From NCBI RefSeq assembly GCF_000972845.2, contig NC_040018.1, positions 1-64,000 on the forward strand: DNA of 64,000 bases, given 5' to 3'. The notes beneath the pieces were generated by a model that did no database searches, was not told where the DNA came from, and was given only the letters and a program-made list of their open reading frames with translations. Positions within the stretch are counted from its first letter, which is position 1. Each line of letters begins with the position of its first letter. Below are positions 61,605 through 64,000 of the stretch, piece by piece. The stretch comes from Larimichthys crocea (lineage: Eukaryota > Chordata > Actinopteri > Sciaenidae). Made by a program: the position numbers and the translations under genes.

Positions 61605-63715
61605 ACAACCAGAGATTGGCTACCAACAGCCTCAACACAAGAGCTGCTGACCTGAGAAGGAAGATCGTGACCCAACTGGAAACCTGGAGCCCCCGACGAA
61701 TACCGAAGCTGAGTTGCCAAGTACCTTCAGAAGATCTACTAGTGGATGTGAATGCTGCTCTGAAGACAATCTCCACAAGAGCCATCACTGAGACCAACAA
61801 GCTGATACACAGTACAGCAACAGTGATCATGGAGATGCTTGGATACGAGGTGGGCTTGGGACATAACAAACAGTACCCACCATGGAAGAGACGATTAGAG
61901 GCCAAGATAAAGGCAGCATGGAGAGAAGTTAGCCAGCTAGCTGAACTGCAGAAAGGAAACATGGTGAATAAAGGGGCACCCAGGAAGTACAACTCACTCT
62001 CCATACCAGAGGCACTCGAAACTGCCAAACAGCGACTAACAGCTCTGGCCACCCGGTTGAAGAGATACACCAAGCAGGGAGAGACCAGGAGAATAAACAA
62101 GTTGTTCTTCACTGAGTACACCAGCCAAGGTGTGCTCTCAGTGGCAGGGAAACAACCGGTTAGACCCGCCAAGAGCTGAGGTGGAAAAATACTGGAAAGA
62201 CATATGGGAAAGAGAGGCATCACATAACACCAATGCCCAATGGTTAGTGGACCTAAGAGCTGACCACAGCAACCTCCCAGAACAAGAACCAGTAACCATC
62301 TCAATGGCAGACATCCAAGAAAGAGTGTCAAAGATGAAGAGCTGGACAGCACCAGACCCCGACCCCGGCACAGAAAGGAATTGGCAGTAACACCAGGGGA
62401 GCCAAGCACCAGCTACTGGTTGATAGAACAGTCGCCCGAGACTGCAAGAAGAGACAGACCAACCTGTGCACTGCCTGGATTGACTACAAGAAAGCCTACG
62501 ACTCAATGCCGCACACATGGATACTGGAATGTCTGGAACTGTATACTCAATGGAAATGTGGAAGACAACCCTAGAGGCCAATTCAAAGCCCATTGCCCAA
62601 GTCAACATCAAGTGCGGCATATACCAAGGAGATGCGCTATCACCACTGCTGTTCTGCATAGGCCTGAACCCCCTCAGTCAGATCATCACAAAGAGCAGGT
62701 ACGGTACCGATTCCGTAGTGGGGCAACAATCAGCCACCTGCTCTACATGGATGACATCAAGCTGTATGCCAGGATCGAGCGAGAAATAGACTCACTGATC
62801 CACACCACCAGGATCTACAGCGATGACATAGGGATGTCATTCGGATTGGACAAGTGTGGCCGGATGGTCTCAAAGAGAGGCAAGATGATCCGGACTGAGG
62901 GGATTGACCTACCAGAGGGCAACATAGGTGATATGCAAGACAGCTACAAGTACCTTGGCATCCCACAGGCTAATGGAAACCATGAAGAAGCCACAAGGAA
63001 GTCAACCACAGCCAAATACCTCCAGAGAGTAAGGCAGGTCCTGAAAAGTCAGTTGAATGGTAAGAACAAGGTCCAAGCCATCAACATGTACGCACTACCA
63101 GTCATCAGATACCCCGCTGGCATCAGGCCAGGATCTACCAGAGTAGATCAGACCCAAGATGCAGACTGTGTAAAGAAGACAATCCAGCACATAGTAGCAG
63201 GGTGTAAGATGCTAGTTGGATCAGCGTACATGGAGAGGCACAACCAAGTGGCTGGGATAGTATGCAGGAACATCTGCAACCAGTATGGAATAGAAGTACC
63301 TAAATCCCGATGTGCCATACCACAGAAGGTGGCTGAGAACAACAGGGCCAAGGTGCTGTGGGACTTCAGCTTCCAGACTGACAAACAGGTCCTGGTTAAC
63401 CAACCAGACATAGTGGTGGTGGACAAAGAGCAGAAGAGGGTAGTGGTGACAGATGTGGCGATCCCAGCTGACGCCAACATCAGGAAGAAGGAACATGAGA
63501 AACTTGAGAAGTATCAAGGGTTGAAAGAGCAGCTGGAACGGATGTGGAAGGTCAAGGGTTGCGTGGTCCCCGTGGTAGTGGGGGCACTTGGGGCAGTAAC
63601 CCCCAAACTGGGAGAGTGGCTCCAGCAAATCCCAGGAACAACATCTGAAGCCTCAGTCCAGAAGAGTGCAGTCCTAGAAACATCGAAGATACTGCGCAAG
63701 AACAAGGTAAGAACA
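61605..63715 (+). pseudogene. RLE-type LINE (R2/R4-Dong/Rex6-like) pol, broken by frameshifts
   Basis: The + strand holds a single-ORF non-LTR retrotransposon protein spread over all three frames. Segments in order: a conserved N-terminal extension (61605-62179, with WSPRRIPKLSCQVPSED and ALETAKQRLTALATRLKRY); EKYWKDIWE (62190); AWIDYKKAYDSMPHTW of the reverse transcriptase (62478-62520, another frame); GIYQGDALSPLLF (62617, another frame); the YMDD active site (62744-62755); FGLDKC and YKYLGIPQANGN; then LNGKNK and LPVIRYPAGI. A CRLC knuckle at 63160-63174 lies out of frame with the TIQHIVAGCK that follows. Last is the restriction-like endonuclease: QPDIVVVDK (Asp 63407-63409), TDVAIP (Asp 63452-63454) and KKEHEKLEKYQGLK, the PD-(D/E)XK-type core. 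The part normally between PAGI and the CRLC knuckle is deleted at about 63123. At least five frame changes make it non-functional. The end runs into a TA tract. Confidence 0.9.
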
Positions 63716-63719
63716 AGGT
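63698..63719. repeat. 11-bp tandem duplication at LINE 3' edge
   Basis: aagaacaaggt occurs twice in a row, directly before the TA tract. It marks the point where LINE protein similarity ends. Confidence 0.95.
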
Positions 63720-63797
63720 CCATATATATAAGATATATATATATATATATATAATAAATATATATATATATATATAATATTATATATATATTATATA
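63720..63797. repeat. (TA)n tract
   Basis: Imperfect alternating TA over nearly 80 bases, with a few AA/TT slips. TA- and TAA-rich arrays are known insertion targets of the R4/Dong group of RLE LINEs, so this may be the target of the element before it rather than an independent microsatellite. Confidence 0.95.
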
Positions 63798-63804
63798 ACA
63801 TGAT

Positions 63805-64000
63805 ATCCCCTCGCTATAACGCGGTTCACTTTTCATGGACTCGCTGTTTCGCAGGTTTTTTTTTGTGTAATTTTGCATGCTTTTTTTTTACAGCGTACTG
63901 TACAGATGAACGCGCATTGTGTTCTGTGTCCTGATAACTAAGAAGAGTACTGTACAAAATGCGTGTAAAAAGTTGTCTAAAAGTGTGTGGTTAGGGGTTT
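63805..64000 (+). mobile_element. Probable Tigger/pogo-like DNA-transposon end, cut by window edge
   Basis: cccctcgctataacgcggtt, then ctcgctgtttcgcagg, ttttgcatgctttttt and attgtgttctgtgtcctgat are in the order I recall for terminal sequence of Tigger/pogo-type elements common in fish and reptiles. No coding part is inside the window. Confidence 0.45.

Noticed and set aside
61597..62409. 270-codon ORF on the minus strand, the second longest in the window
   Set aside because: It is exactly antisense to the N-terminal part of the RLE-type LINE, whose sense translation has clear family motifs. The minus translation shows no domain.

Overview
This window looks like nuclear DNA of a ray-finned (teleost) fish. 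It is AT-rich and intron-poor in coding sense, with many simple repeats. Its identifiable mobile elements are the usual teleost mix: a Tc1-like transposase relic, a Rex1-like LINE end, a piggyBac deletion derivative, hAT pieces, and an R2/R4(Dong)/Rex6-type LINE with a restriction-like endonuclease. No bacterial operon, CRISPR array, rRNA or convincing tRNA gene is present. Nearly all short ORFs in the window are chance.

The only host protein-coding sequence I can support is one terminal exon at 21331-21701 (+). It encodes the last 122 residues of a delta-1 protocadherin, best matched to protocadherin 9 (pcdh9). It is preceded by a polypyrimidine tract and AG acceptor, ends in TAA, and is followed by a long AT-rich 3' UTR whose first canonical AATAAA is at 23415. 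So bases 1-21330 are probably the last intron of a very large gene, and 23.4-64 kb is the gene-poor region downstream.

Layout: 1-19.7 kb is intron with microsatellites, a 35-bp hairpin at 9545-9633 and a possible foldback element at 5.5-6.5 kb. A decayed Tc1-like transposase lies on the minus strand at 19736-20712. The pcdh9 exon and 3' UTR span 21331 to about 23440. At 24.08-29.58 kb there is an odd three-copy module: an A+B unit, then a lone A, then a lone B 4.0 kb further on, all 98-99% identical. A perfect 22-bp inverted repeat sits inside the 4.0-kb gap. A Rex1-like LINE 3' end lies at 35.9-36.6 kb, a 22-bp minisatellite at 48.06-48.18 kb, and an internally deleted piggyBac element with perfect 15-bp terminal repeats at 49730-51124. 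The last 4.3 kb is a nested transposon cluster: a 309-bp hAT element with a perfect 8-bp target duplication, a second hAT-like segment with a BED zinc finger, a frameshifted RLE-type LINE that runs into a TA tract, and the start of a probable Tigger/pogo-like repeat at the window edge.

I found no clearly new biological system. The best leads are the A/B module, the miRNA-like hairpin inside the presumed pcdh9 intron, and the inverted repeat that brackets the BED-finger segment. Family names come from recognising motifs by eye; no database search was possible.
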